Shown: one piece after another, positions 20,969 through 33,249 of the stretch
Layout of the letters: the number at the start of each line of letters is the position of its first letter
Numbering within the stretch: position 1 is the stretch's first letter
NCBI GenBank assembly: GCA_002335605.1
Contig: BEDY01000004.1
Span: 1,364,001 to 1,428,000, forward strand
Length of the DNA stretch: 64,000 nucleotides
From: Prillingera fragicola
Taxonomy: Eukaryota; Basidiomycota; Tremellomycetes; Trichosporonales; Trichosporonaceae
Reading direction: 5' to 3'
Program-made: the position numbers and the translations under genes
Notes under the pieces: model-generated
What the model was told of the DNA's origin: nothing
What the model saw: only the letters and a program-made list of their open reading frames with translations
Database searches by the model: none

Positions 20969-22628
20969 ATGGCCACAACCGTTTCGGACCAGCCGCAGTC
21001 GGCCAACCCTTCCCCAGTCAAGGCCCAGAATCCGTTCGCGAGGCCTCGGAATGCTGAATCTTCGTCTTTGTCGACATTCTCGCGCGTTAGCTTGCTGCCC
21101 CAGCATAGCCCTATACGCGAGCCCGCACCACCTGGCGGCGTCAGCTCGACACCGGTTAGCGAGCGCAGGCCGGCTCGACCAGCATGGCGCATGCTGTGGC
21201 GTGGGGGATTAGAGGTCGGGCCAGATGGGTGGAGGTTGGATGGTGCGCAGTGCTACAAAGAGTTCAACTGACATTCAGGCGTTACATTCATTGCATTGCT
21301 GTCATTTCCATCTGGAGGAACACCGAGCAGCTCCGGCCCCGCCGTGAACCCGTTCGCAGTCTGTACGCCTGGCAAGGATTCAGCGAGCTCTTTGGTCGCA
21401 CCTTCGGCAGACACAGACTTGTGTCTGTCGCTAGAGTCAATGCGCGGACGAAAGTATCTCCAAGTTCGGGACGTCATCCCGCTGGGAGACCACGACTTGG
21501 TGGAAACGGAGGACGGTGGCGTTCAGATGTGAGTCTCGCGAGCATGCTACTTAACCTAACGTCCAGGTCTATCACATCGCCTCTTCTAGCCGCATTCTTC
21601 ACGGGACTTCTTTGTCGCTCGCCAACTCTTTCCACGCTTGGGCGCACGACCAGCGGTGTCGTCATTGGACTGGGCGATGAGGGAATCGACGGCGCCAACG
21701 CAATGGTCATCGTCTATGGCCAGCAGCACATGGAGGCGGCCACGCCGACCTTGCGTCTATGCGTCGGCCGGCGACGGGTGGCAGCCCCGCCAAGTGCGAA
21801 GAAGGTGCGACCAGGAGAGCCTTTACCACGAGCACCACTGTTTTTTCCGGACAAGTCTCGCGGGCTGCCACTGCTCTACCCTCGGCGTGACATGGCGCGT
21901 GCGCCTTCCGTCAGCTCAATCTACGATCCTCCGCCATCCGCCGTCCCGGCTGTTCCGGCTCCAGTATCGGGCCGCACGCCAGGCCGCCGAGGCGAGAAGC
22001 GTCCACGCCGCGCCGAGCTGTCGTCAGAGGATGACAGACGTCGCAAAGCAGGCAAGGTTGTGCCTGAGCGAAGCGTCAAGTCTGAAGAGGACATTTTTGG
22101 TATTCAAGGTTCGTCGCGCACTCCGTCCGTTGCGCCGCCCGCTCTGGCAGTCGAGGAGCACCAGACCTCCTCAACATCGAAACGACCACGCGTACCACAG
22201 CAGACACTCGATAACAAGGCCGTAAGTCCTCCTAGTAAGGCTCCCACTGACGTCCAGTTGATCAGGAAACAAACTCTCGTCGCCCTCGAAGCGCGAGGGT
22301 ATGCGCGCGACAACGAGCTGTTCAAGGACCTCTTCGGGACCACCACCAAGGGCACATATTTTGCATTTGTGGGTCATTCTTGTCGGGAACAATATCCTAA
22401 CATTAGCGTTACGACATGGAGACGGCGCCACTGGCCAAGCAGGCCGTACAAGCCATTATCGCGGGGCATTTGGACATGTACCTGCCAGCTCCGCCAGCAG
22501 CAGACGACGAACCACAAGAGGAAGAAGCCAGAGGAAAGGGCGGCGGAGACGTCAAGCACGTCCGCACACCGCCGTCTTCAGACGAAGCTCGGCCTGTTGC
22601 ATCGCCGGTCGTCAAGCCCCAGCCCTAG
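20969..22628 (+). CDS. Sld7-like protein (putative replication initiation factor)
   Basis: ATG 20969 (MATTVSDQPQSANPSPVKAQ). Intron 1 (about 21242-21279) joins GWRLD to GVTFIALLSFPSGG. Intron 2 near 21530-21566 joins GGVQM to SITSPLLAAFF. Intron 3 (about 22222-22257) joins LDNKA to LIRKQTLVALEARG, and intron 4 (about 22370-22408) joins TYFAF to RYDMETAPL. The middle is low-complexity, basic and Ser/Pro-rich, with KRPRRAELSSEDDRRRKAGK as a likely nuclear signal. The C-terminal block (KQTLVALEARGYARDNELFKDLF, then GTYFAFRYDM) resembles the Sld7 C-terminal domain, in which a helix ending LRLRG is followed by a TYKAAEF-like stretch. Yeast Sld7 binds Sld3 and promotes Cdc45 loading at origins. The match is motif-level recall; without a profile search this stays tentative. 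Confidence 0.55.
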
Positions 22629-22773
22629 CATTTTCACCACTGCAACAACGCATTCACCGCTACTAACGTTTTGTACTACCACCAATGTAGCATGTATCCG
22701 CATCCGCACTGATCAGTATCGACTCTGTCCGTTTAGTATAGCTGCAGCATCACTGAAAACGACTGCATGAGTG

Positions 22774-25769
22774 CTACTGGCCCTCGCGCGCACCCTTGCG
22801 CAGCGAGAAGAAGCGGAACGAAGGCTTGCGCTCGGCGACTGGCTGCCGGCCTACGGTGTCGTCACCGTTGAGAAGCTCGCGGCTGCCAAGATTGTCGTTA
22901 CTGCTGCTGCCGTGTCCGTGCTCGAGGTCGTGCTCCTGGGACGCCGAAGTGAAGCCGTTGCCAAAGTGCCGGGACGTGAGCCATGGACCGCCGGGGGCAA
23001 GGTCGAGACTGCTTGGGCGGTTGGGGCCGCCATCAGCGTTGCCTGCGGGCGCGCGGTTGAAGAGTTCTTCAGCACTAAGACCGTTGGAGCCCGGGCTGCG
23101 GCTAAACATGTGGCTCGAGCCGAGCGGCTCAAGGTCGTCCTTGAGGTTGGCGGTAATCTCGTCCAGACCAGAGATCGAACGGTTGTTCGTGCCTGACCAG
23201 CGTGTCTTCCCAAGGAGCGGCCACTTGAGGGCGCGCTTCTCCGAGGCAGAGGGCGCAAATGCCGACTCAAAGGGCAGAGGCAGTGAGTCACTCGATCCGA
23301 CGCCGGGCTGGAACATGTTGAAGGCAGTCGAGACGTTCTCGGTTGAAGGCGAAGACGAAAACCAGCGTCGCGATGATGGCAGCGCGCCACCCATACCAGG
23401 TAGAGTCGAGGCCGAGCCAGAGTGCATAGTCGGGGTAGCGTTGGGGAGGAAGCGCGACGTCGGGGTGACGCGGCGCTCCTGCTCAGCAGGCGACGTCGAA
23501 TTCGGCCACGAAGGCGAACCACCACCAGAGCTCGAACCGGATCCACCCTCAGCATCGTACGGGCTGGGGAACATTGCGTCGTGGAACGTGGACGGGTCGT
23601 CCTCGGGCGAAATCTCAGAACCGGCGCCGTCAAGGGGCGTAATGTCACCCTCAAGCGAGCGCACGAGACCTTGAGGCAGGAAACTGTCCAGGAACGAAGA
23701 CGAAATCTGCGTGTTGGGCGATCCATGGTCGTCGACCTCCTCGGCAGGCTGGGGCGGTGTGTTGGAACGGCCAACAACAAGCGAACGCGAACCGGTGCCG
23801 GGTCCAAAGTCCTCAAATCCACTGACGTCGGTGACGCGCTTCTCGGACAGATTCCGGTACGACGATTCGTTGGGGTGAGCCCGCGACAAGTGTCCATAGC
23901 CAGGGGTGGCAGAGTGAGCAGGACGGGCAGTGTACGAATGAGGATCCAGGTGCGGCATACCAGCTTCCGCCATGTACGCCGCAGCCTGCGAAGCCCATTG
24001 ACTGTCCGCCCGGTTGTGACGCTGGCCGTGGTGATATGTTTCGGAGGCAGCCGCCTCGTAGGCAGCAGCCATGAGCATCATTTCCTCCTCTGGCGCAATC
24101 TTGCGGGCCTCTTCGGCGGCCATCTCGGCAGTCTTGAGCTTTTCCTCGGCCGCGCGGACCTTCAGGCTGAGCTCGTCGGTAGTCGTTTCAAGCTCGGTCA
24201 TCTGGTTCTCCAGGACACCGAGCTCTTTGGTCCTCTCCTCCACAACCTTGCGCGTCTCCACCAGGTGACACGCTCCCTCCTCGTTTACAATCTTGATGTG
24301 CTTTTCACTGAGCACCATGTTGCCCTTGAGGTCCTCTATCTCGCCACGCGCCGCTGTAATCTTGGCCAAGATGCCATCGCGAACTGATTCGACCGACTTG
24401 AGACGCTTTTCAGCATCACGGCGAGCCGCTTCTGCTTGCCGCTTCTGGTCGTCGAGCGTCTTAGTCTTAGTCTTCAGATCTTGACGTTCGGCATCGTCCT
24501 CCTTGCGGCGAAGGCGGAGCTCGTCGACAGTCGACTGCAAGTGAGCTTGCGAAGCAGCAACCGACTCGTTATGTGATGTGAGTTGCTGTTGCAATTCGGA
24601 CAACACAATCTGAGCGGCAGCAAGTTCGGTTTTCAATGCCGTCAGGACGGGCGACGTAATCTCGATTGCAGGGTCAGTCTGAGGTGGGGTGGGCGGCGTA
24701 GCAATGAGGTTGACCACTGATCCACGACGCGATTCCGGACCCAGCCTGTCATGTGTGTGAGGAGTGGTCGAAGGAGTAGAGTGCAGGGGAAGCAGATCGG
24801 TGAGATCCTTGTGCGACTCGTTCTTGAACAACAGCTTGGGAACAAGGCCGGAAGGACGGGCTGTATATAGATCAGCACTGACTGGTGTTGAACAAACAAA
24901 AAACAAACCTGGGAGCTCATCCTTTGGCAGAACAGCGCGCATCTCCATCACACCCGGACGGTCGAGAGCAGAGGCCTTTTTACGAGCCTTGTCCCGGCGT
25001 CCGACGTGAAGGAAGCGCCACGCCCAGTGAAGAACATCGGGCACCTGGCCAAGCATAACCCAGTGACCGAGAACACCAAAGTAAGCGAGTGTCGGGTCTG
25101 GAGCAGGAGCGCCAGCATTCTTGTTGCCCTTGGATGGTGCCGGGTCCGAGAGGAAAGCGGGACGACCTGGGGCGGCCGATAATGCGAGCGCAAAGAAAAA
25201 GTATGACTTGTAGCAAAGGCTTGGAGTGCGTAGTGTGATAGCGACGTGGTTTGCAAAGCGAAAGGGAGCGACAGGCGGAGTGTCGGCTCCAGAACAACCA
25301 CCGTTGGGAGTGTTGGAGCCACGAGAACCGTTGTCGGTGGCCGGAACCTCTGGCTCATCAGATGATCGAATATGAGCGAGGTGACGGCGGAAGGCGAGCT
25401 CGGTGAGGTGTGCGCGGAACGACTGCTCGGACGGGTTGGTTACTGCAACTGCAAAAGCATGTTAGTATCTGCTGATCGTGTCTCGCACCATCCCAATGTG
25501 AATCACGCGACGCGTAAATAAACCAGCCACTTACTGAGAACCAACACAAGAGCAGCCACCATGAGCCAGACGAGCAGGCGGCGCATGTCCATCGACGAGT
25601 CTGGAGCCCACGGGCCACCATCATGGAGCGCCGACGACCAGCCATGGGGGCTTAGGGCAAGGGCGTCGTCGCCAATGTCGCTCCTGCCAGCGCCCGTAAA
25701 CGCGGCCACCGCGTTGCGGGACCGGTCACGGAGAGCGGCAATTCCTGCGCTGAGGAGCGAAGACGGCAT
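22774..25769 (-). CDS. Membrane protein with coiled coil and Ser-rich tail, function unknown
   Basis: I do not recognise a named family. ATG 25769 (MPSSLLSAGIAALRDRSRNA). A transmembrane segment DMRRLLVWLMVAALVLVL is interrupted by an intron (about 25447-25533) that continues IAVTNPSEQSFRAH. Two more hydrophobic stretches follow: SLRTPSLCYKSYFFFALALS and AYFGVLGHWVMLGQVPDVLHW. A second intron (about 24862-24910) joins PKDELP to ARPSGLVPKLL. After a Pro/Thr-rich linker there is a long predicted coiled coil of about 150 residues (from TALKTELAAAQIVLSELQQQ to AEEARKIAPEEEM). The last 380 residues are disordered, Ser/Pro/Gly-rich, and end KPSFRFFSLRKGAREGQ. The architecture (N-terminal membrane anchor plus cytosolic coiled coil) suggests a tether or scaffold at an organelle membrane; this is inference only. 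Confidence 0.75.
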
Positions 25770-26465
25770 TTGGGGCAGCCGCCGCCGCGGAAAGAAAGGT
25801 AGGTGAGAGCGCCCCCAAGCGATGTGACTGGTGATTTGGCGAGGAGAGAAGGTGCGGAGTTCAAGGGGTAGTCGGGTGGCTAATCGCTGAAGTTCATGTG
25901 CCAACCAGTGTTGTTGACGCGTTCGATGAGCAGTGTTCGCGTCGCCGGGGTCGCGAGCGAAATACGCTGTCGGGGGGTAGGTGCCGTGTGTGCAGCTGCA
26001 AAAGCAAGACTGCGTCGGCGACGATGGCAAGAGGTAGCTAGGAGGTGTTTAGAGTTGCACCGAGTCGGGACCGATGGAATGGTTTTACTAGCGCAGATCA
26101 GAAAGGAGCCAACCCTGGCGCCACATTACGGTGTTTTCAAAATAACCCCGTTGGGCGTAGATGCTCCTGCGCCTGGCGCTGGCTGGTCCTGCCTGCCTGC
26201 GAGCCGGCAGTGGTGCTGCTCGCTGCTGGGCCATGCATTGCATGCACTCTCGAGACGTTATCTACTAGCATACACCTCTTGCAGTCACCACACTCGACAC
26301 TCTCCTCTACGCGCTCACCTCGTCGACCGCGTACCGTCTTGAAACGCACCCGCAACTGCGTTCACCCCCTTTCCCCCGCTCACTCCGTCCCCCCCCACCG
26401 ATCACCCACCCAAAGTTCGTTGCACCGTCTCTCGGTCAATCAACACCAAACTCACACTCGTACAG
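25770..26465. promoter_or_regulatory. Divergent promoter, coiled-coil membrane protein / complex I B12 subunit
   Basis: 696 bp between two outward-facing ATGs. The right half (26280-26460) is C/T-rich on the plus strand, a typical leader for a highly expressed fungal gene, and ends just before the NDUFB3-like ATG. No coding support. Confidence 0.5.
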
Positions 26466-26755
26466 ATGCCCGGACCTCTCTACCGCGACCCCTGGGCTGC
26501 CCGTGAGGCATGGCGCAAGTCGCCCATCTTCTCGAACAAGGCCATGTTCAGGTACGTTTCGACCAATCAATCGCGGCGCATTCGGCATAGCGTGCAGGTC
26601 GGCGCCGCGCCCCCCCACCGTGCAATGGTAGCAGCAGCACTGACGCTCGCAGGAATATGTTCCCCGGTCTCGGCACAGCCATCGTCGCCTTCACCGCGTA
26701 CGTTATCTACGACGACTTCTTTGCGTCCAAGAAGTCGAGCGGCGGCCACCACTAG
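26466..26755 (+). CDS. NADH:ubiquinone oxidoreductase B12 subunit (NDUFB3-like)
   Basis: Small accessory subunit of the complex I membrane arm. Exon 1: MPGPLYRDPWAAREAWRKSP then IFSNKAMF. Intron about 26552-26653 (GTACGT...TCGCAG). Exon 2: RNMFPGLGTAIVAFTAYVIY then DDFFASKKSSGGHH, stop TAG 26753-26755. The RDPWAxREAWR motif and the single transmembrane segment after FPGLGTA match the B12/NDUFB3 family (RDPWARREAWR, FPGLGTATVAF). At about 63 residues it is shorter than the human protein but normal for fungi. Its presence implies a respiratory chain with complex I. Confidence 0.9.
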
Positions 26756-27275
26756 TGTGTCTTAGAGGAGTATGGATTGGATTCTGCAGGCTACGGCAGA
26801 CTAGCGGGCAGTCAGTGCGCGTTCTCGGAGGGCATGGGGGGGATACAACAGATGTTGTCGGGGAGAACTGAGAGGAGCGGGAGGAAGGACCGCAGAGGGT
26901 CAGGAGACGGCGTCTGTGATGACAGTCTGCCTCAAACGAACAGCTCAAGGTCGAGTCCAGCAGGCGAGCCTCTCGAACGAGTGCCTGTCCGACACATTCG
27001 GGAGCGTGCGCCGATGGCCCCGGGGTGGCCATCGAGGCAGGAGTGGAACCAGAGCCTACGGTGGCGTCGACGAGGTCACTCCCGCGATTGTCCGCGGCGG
27101 AGTAACTTTGTCACTTTATCATCTGGGCTTGCAGTTTTTGCATCGCAGCTGCCTCACTTATTGAAAGAGGGCACTGTGGTCACACGATGTGCAGACTCTG
27201 GCGAATTATGACTAATGCAGATTGGTATTGTTACAAATATATGGTGTGGCTATGGGGTACAAATCCTCTGCCTGC
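26756..27275. other. Convergent 3' intergenic region
   Basis: 520 bp between two stop codons. Open frames on both strands here lack codon bias and splice context. Nothing else is seen. Confidence 0.45.
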
Positions 27276-28464
27276 CTATGGCACGGTACTGCGGCGCTGC
27301 GGTCCGAGATGTCCCAGCTTGAGCCCAGGTCCGAGATGGAGCTTGTTGGGAATAAGCGGCCCAAGACGAGCATGGGCCGGGTGAAGGAGGTACTCGTGCT
27401 TGAAGCGCTGTCGCCACAGCCCAGCCGCACGCTTCAGCGAGACCTCGTCAATGCGGCCCGACATGTCGAGTGGCCTGCCGAGAATGCGCTGGGTTTCCTT
27501 CTGGTACCGCGCGCCACTGAGCTGGTGCGTGTGCCAGACAAACTCTATGTCAAAGGTCGGAGCGACCCAGGTGTGGGCTGCGGCCATGAGGTCGAGCCAG
27601 GCGTGATACCTCACGATGGCCCGCTGGAACGTCTCCTCGGGGCCGCTGACAAAGCTGGGATTCAGCCAGCCCTCGTTGAACAAGCCCGTGACAATGCGGG
27701 CCTGGCGCTGGACTGCTGCACTGATGTCGACTGGTGTCCAGCCCGAGATGCTGGGTATGGGACGCAGGGCGCCGCCGTCGAGTGGCACATGCTCAACCTC
27801 CGTGGGCAGAGTGTTGCCTGCGCGGATAGCGGCAGCAGTCTGTGCAAAGGGGAATGGCAAGTTGTGAAGGAATGCGTAGAGACCATCTGTGTCGTGTGCG
27901 TACTGTGCCGGGTTGAGAAGGTGGGCGTGCCAGCACATGAGGACTGGGAGCGGGGGAAGCTCTTCAACAGTCAAGGGGCGGGTTGTAGTCTGCGAAGAGG
28001 ACGAGGACGAAGCGGACACTGACGACACAAAGGACGTATCGCTCACAGGAGAGAGTGGCGTCTGCGGTGCGTCGTGTGTTGGCGACGATGAGCCGCTTGC
28101 CGCCTTGAATGGGCGGTAGGGCAGGACAGTCTGTGCCCATCGCTCGTACTCGAACGCCGCCGAGTCAGCGAGTCGGTGAAAGTGAGCTCCCGATTGCTGA
28201 GCAAGCTCTTGGAAAGCGCCGAGAATGACCAAATGATCGTGGACTGAGTGTCAGTTGAGTAGGCCCTATGTCGTCCGTTGGGTGTGCAAACCTACCTTGC
28301 TCAAGAGTCACCACAGGGCTGACCTGATAGCACCCAACTTGAATGTGCTTGGGCAAGCCCGTCTTGGCGTCGTACTGGCTCACGGGCATGTCGAGGACTG
28401 AGCCATGCAGTTCTTTGGCCTTTCCCTTGGCATTGCGCCCCCACGCGAGCGGGTTGAGAACCAT
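27276..28464 (-). CDS. Glycine-rich domain-containing protein-like (GRDP / former DUF1399)
   Basis: ATG 28464 (MVLNPLAWGRNAKGKAKELH), intron about 28246-28294, then VHDHLVILGAFQELAQQSGA, stop 27276. Two hallmark His motifs of the family are present: PVLMCWHAHLLNPAQYAHD and FDIEFVWHTHQLSGARYQKE, each of the form W-H-x-H-L/Q-L-x-P-x-x-Y. A Ser-rich insert (SVSASSSSSSQTTT) separates the N-terminal helix bundle from the first motif. The protein is about 380 residues, shorter than plant GRDPs, which carry extra C-terminal domains. Biochemical function is unknown; plant members are linked to stress responses. Family call is firm, function is open. Confidence 0.85.
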
Positions 28465-29311
28465 GGCAGAGGTAGAGTGAACGTGGTGGCGGATTACGAG
28501 GGCGGGTCGCGGAAGATGAAAGGTTTGTTGTTGTTGAGTAACGAGTGATACTTTGCTTCTAGATGCAAATGCAAGACTGCGGAGTGAGGGGCAACATTGA
28601 GCTGGACGTGATCAAAGCTGGGGCGGCGCTGGATGATGTTATGTCTAGGTGTGATAGGTTACGTTGGCTGCTCGGTGGCACAGTGGTCGATTTTGGCCAC
28701 CTCCACCCACATGTCAATCAGCTGCTTACACCCGTGGTGACACCCCCGACCGCCGAGCTGCACCCTGGCACACTGGCCGAGACCACGCATGCCGCATCGG
28801 ACGCGCGGCTTTTCTCGACCGAGGGTACCGCCGAGCGGCCCCGAGCTCGCTGCCAGGCATGCATAGCCACTCAGAGGCTGCGGTTTGTCGGCGCTGATGC
28901 ATGGGCAGGCCGTTGCTTGACTAATGAGCCGACGCCTCTTGGTGCATATTTGAATATGCATGCAAAGAAACTAATCCGTTATGATGGCGCCTTCGTTCTG
29001 TGCCCTCCCTTCCTTCATTGGTGGCTCCTACGGCTCTGCAACTCGAGGAAGACTCCTAATGCTGGCATTGCCAAGATGACGCGGCCACCAACTCCCATGC
29101 CTTACTGATACACCCGCGTTGTGTTCTCCGCACTGGCCATACCTTTGCACTGTTCGTTCTCTTCTGATGCTCTCAATCCTCAGCGGCATGTGACTGCTCA
29201 CGTGCAGTGCTCCGGCGGTGGACTCATGCCGTCACACAGCGGCAGCCAACAGGCACCACCTCGATGTGTCGAAAATCACATGCCTCACATGCAATCCTCT
29301 CGGGCCCCGGT
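28465..29311. other. Intergenic region between MPK1-type gene and GRDP gene
   Basis: 847 bp, both flanking genes on the minus strand, so this is the GRDP promoter plus the MAP kinase gene's 3' region. A short palindrome GCATATTTGAATATGC lies around 28942-28957. Frames such as 28563-29108 (+) show no coding character. Confidence 0.45.
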
Positions 29312-31984
29312 CTATTGAGCCGGGCTGGCGGCGGCGCTACCAGTCGGCCCCGTGGACGGTGCGTCGTCTGCTGCTGGCTTGGATCCGATACCAAGAGCGC
29401 CAATGCAGACGCTGGCGATAGAGTCACTGCGGCCTCGTCGGACGGCCGAGCTTCGTCGCGAGGCGGACGCAGAACTGCGTCGTGACATGGTAATGGGGCC
29501 GTCGCTTGCCGAGTGCGTAATCAACGGCTCGTCGTCTGTGTCTGGACGGCCCTGGTCACGCAGCTCGGAAATGTTGGCCGTGCTCAGTTGCCTGATAAGC
29601 GGTCGCAAGTCGGCAATGCTGGAGGACGGCGCACGCGACCGGCGTCCAGCCACTGATCCGGCGGTAAACTCGCCGCCACTCGATCCTGTTGTCACGGCGT
29701 TGTCGCGAGCTGGTGGTCCAGACGCAGATGTCATGGAAAGGGAAGTCATGCCAAAGCCACTGCCGCCGCCAAACAGGAATGACATGGAGCGCCTGGGGCC
29801 AATGGTGTGCGACGACGAGCGACGTGAGGATCGACCCATGGTCGCGGAGTGACCAAACGACGCCTCAGAAATGCCGGACATGGCAGTACGTGGGGCGGGG
29901 CTCGCCTCCCGGCCGCCATTAGCGTCCGTGGGAGGTCGTGGCAATCCTGGGCGAGAGATACGAGGCGAAAGCGTTGGCGACCGCCCAGCAGCCGCAGCAA
30001 CACCGAGTGCACTCCGCATTCGGTCTGGCGACGTAGTACGAGATGCAATGGAGGCAATGCTGGACGAGTCGACCGACTCGCTCAGCAGCTCAAGCGAGTT
30101 GCGGCTGGAAGCAAGGCGACTACTGCTCGCAGTGTAGACATAGTCATCCTCGTCGTCGTCGAGCTCCTCCTGCTGGCCGATGTCCTCACCATACTCCGAC
30201 TCATCTCCTAGGCCGCGGACTTCTGCGCGGTACTCGGTAATCTCGCGAGTAAGAGCCTCGCGGAGCTGCTCGGTCGTTTCCAAGCGCTCCACCTCGTCCC
30301 ACTTGTCAAAGACAGGGCACTCGGGCTCATCTGCCGGGTCGTGGTACGCACTGACGTATGGGTGCTGCAAAGCCGTGGCAACGTCAATGCGCTCCGCAGG
30401 GTCGAACGCGAGAAGCTTGCGGAGAAGGTCGACGGCGTCGGCACCTGCCTGGGGGAAGATTTCTTCAAACGGCGTGCCCTCAACCGGTGGCAAGGTCTTG
30501 ACGTACATGCGCGCCTTTTCGCTGCTGAGGCGCTCCAGGGTTTGGTCATCTGGTGTGCCGAGCACACCGAGGATGAGGTTGAGCTGGTCAACGTAGTCCT
30601 TTCCCTTGAACATGGGCTTGCCCCCGAGAAGCTCTCCGAGAATACAACCAATCGACCATACGTCAATGGCGGTAGTGTATCGGCGGTTGGACAGCATGAT
30701 CTCCGGAGCGCGGTACCAACGGGTGGCGACATATTCGGTCATCTTGAGGTCATTCTGGCCAGCCTCTCCCGGCACAGGGTTGAAGCCTCGTGCCAGACCA
30801 AAGTCGCAGATCTTCAACTCGCAGTCCGAGTTGACTAGCAAATTTCCAGGTTTCAAGTCGCGGTGAATGACGTTTGCCGAGTGTATGTACTTCATACCTC
30901 GCAAAAGCTGGTAGAGGAAGAACTGGATGTGGAGGTTTGACAGTGGCTGACCTGAGCGAACAATCTGGTGCAAGTCGGCCTCCATGGGTTCCATGTAGAG
31001 ATACCTGAACGCGTCAGTCGCCATCGCGTGTCCAGGAACTTACACCTCGTTGTAGCCATCCCAAACATTGTCCAAATCAATAAGGCTGATGTCAGCTTTG
31101 TGGCTTATGTGTTACCAAACCTACCCTGTGAGGTTCTCGTGTTCTCCAAAGTGACGCAACAATGTAATCTCACGGAGCGCGCGGCGAGCAAGAATAGGCT
31201 TGTCAAACACGCGGGTAATACACTTGACAGCCACTGGCTCGCCACTCAACTCGTCCTGGACGCTGATGACGAGACCGTATGCACCCTGTCCAAGCGGGCG
31301 CAGTAGCCTCCACCTGTCTGGGACGTGAAAGAGGTGCTGCATGGCCTGCAAGGTGTGGTAGCCCCTGCGACGTGGTTAGCGCATTGCACCAGCTAGGGAC
31401 GCGGCGATGCACGGCTCGCGTGCCGGTGCCCACCCCGTGGTCCAGCGACAAACTCACCTTGCTCCGAGGCTGTGGTCCGACAGCGGGTGGTCCTCGTCCG
31501 TGGGCTTCTGGGTACCTCCAGCCGACTCATCGCCGCGCTTTTTGGCGGCGGCGGCGGCGGCCATCTTGCCAACACCCGTTAGAGGTGTACCCTGCGGGGC
31601 GGCGACTGCCATGGCGGCGAGGCTGGTGCTGCTAGCCGCCGCAGTGTTTGGTTGGGTCCGCGACGAGCGCAGCCCCCAGGCAGTAGCAGAAGATAAGGCG
31701 GCGGGGACGTCGCCGGCGGTGGCAACAGATGTTGAGCCAGTTCCACTCGACTCGTCAATTTCTGGCGGGGACGCCGAGGAAGCGGCTGTTGTGGCTGTTG
31801 TGAGCGATGCAGTGGTCGCTGGGATGGAGACTGTTGAGCCTGTCGTCGTTGGCGCTGCTGTCGAGGCTGGGACCAAGCTTTGCGCGGTGGGCATCATGGA
31901 CTGCGGTGCCCTGCGCGGGATGATCTGCTTGGGGACCGGGACATCTGGCGAGAGAGACGGAGGGGGCGAAGCGAGCATCGCCAT
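29312..31984 (-). CDS. MPK1: Cell wall integrity MAP kinase (Slt2/Mpk1 family)
   Basis: Ser/Thr kinase at the end of the Pkc1-Bck1-Mkk cascade. ATG 31984 opens a low-complexity Ala/Ser/Thr/Pro-rich extension of about 175 residues with no kinase similarity. An intron (about 31380-31460) leads to GYHTLQAMQHLF and RLLRPLGQGAYGLVISVQDE. Then VAVKCITRVFDKPILARRAL and LLRHFGEHENLTG; two introns flank LIDLDNVWDGYNEVY. The core contains LYMEPMEADLHQIVRSGQPL, VIHRDLKPGNLLVN, DFGLA, the activation loop TEYVATRWYRAPEIML, and GGKPMFKGKDYVDQLN. The C-terminal 260 residues are acidic then Ser-rich. The LHQII/VRSGQ and FKGKDYV motifs place it in Slt2 rather than Fus3/Kss1 or Hog1. Start choice: the upstream stop and the continuous frame favour 31984, but the N-terminal extension is poorly constrained. 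Confidence 0.92.
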
Positions 31985-33249
31985 GGTGCGCCAACCAGCT
32001 CTGGCGGGAGGAAGTGTGCTGTTGTGGCGAGGCTAGAGGGTGGTGTGGTGGTGGTAGAGAGATAGTAGAGATAACGACGATAGACGGAGAGATGGCCAAA
32101 GTTTGTGTAGAAGTAGCAGATGCAAAGTTGATTGCAGCAAAGGTCCAGCACGAGTGTTGTAATCGAACAGACCTTGCCAGCACCCAAAGTACACAGGGAT
32201 GGCAGGTTCAGGAAATGCAATTCAGGGAAAAGTTCAACCCGCCAAAAGGATCGACACACCTGTCGGTCCCTCTTCTGCAAGTTTTGTCCCCAGACTAGTC
32301 GGTCCGTCCCCATGGCCCATGGCCCCCCTCTGAATGCGGCTGGATGTTGGGCATACTGCATGCAGACTTGTGCGGAGCTTCTGGACGGTGCCAGCAGGGC
32401 GGCTGTAGGATCTGCATGGAAGGTAACCCATCTCGGCCACACGTGCGATAGCGTTACCGCTCGACCGCCAGCCCGCAGCCAAGAATGGCGGCCGTTCACG
32501 TATCGACTGATTGGTGGTTTATGGAAAAAATCAACCAAGGCACGGGGTGCGTGGGCCTTGGGATGGGCGGCGACGATACCGCGCTCGGGCCTGGGTTTTG
32601 TTTGTGCAACCCGAACCTGGTAGTCTTGTTGGTGTCGCCCGGTACGCTGTGCCTCCCGTTATACCCGGATGGTTTACTGGTACTACCGGCCTATTTCTCC
32701 CAGTCAACCGTGCAGGCCGTGCAGAGTATCCCCCTCAGCCACGGTAGCACGGCATGTGCACGGTACCACGGTCGAGCCGGCCGTTGCAGCACACTTGCAT
32801 TCCAAACACGAGTTTCTTGCCGGGTGGCAACTCGGAGTCAGACTCGGCGTTACTCCGAGCATGTGCGGACACTGTTGCGGTCCCCTCGCGCCTAGCTGGT
32901 GCAAATAAGCCGTGCATAGCCAATCGATAGCACTATCTTGTACAATAGGCTTGTTCAGCCCGAGTTGATAACCTCCCCCATACGCCTCCTCGGACACTGG
33001 GGCGGCGCTGTAACCCCGCCACCATGTCACCGGCTCACCCCGATTGTTTCTACCTCCGACTTCTTCGTTCTCACACCTTCAGCACCTTCCTGGTATTCCC
33101 CGTGTACACTACGTTTGGGTATAGTAGGTGGCTCGGCACCGGCGAAATGATTTGGGGACATTTCACAAATGGGCCGATTTTACTACGAACGTCGGCCACC
33201 CAAACCTATATCGACACCAACCGACCGACCGGTGCGCGGTATTGATTGT
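31985..33249. other. Long intergenic region upstream of the MAP kinase gene
   Basis: 1.27 kb between the MAP kinase ATG and the stop of the Pmp3-type gene, both minus strand. It should hold the MPK1 promoter and leader. A minus frame at 31894-32538 is open but merges into the kinase leader and lacks codon bias, so I do not call it a gene. Confidence 0.45.

Noticed and set aside
31894..32538. 214-residue minus-strand frame upstream of the MAP kinase
   Set aside because: It has no codon bias or recognisable motif, and it overlaps the kinase leader in another frame.
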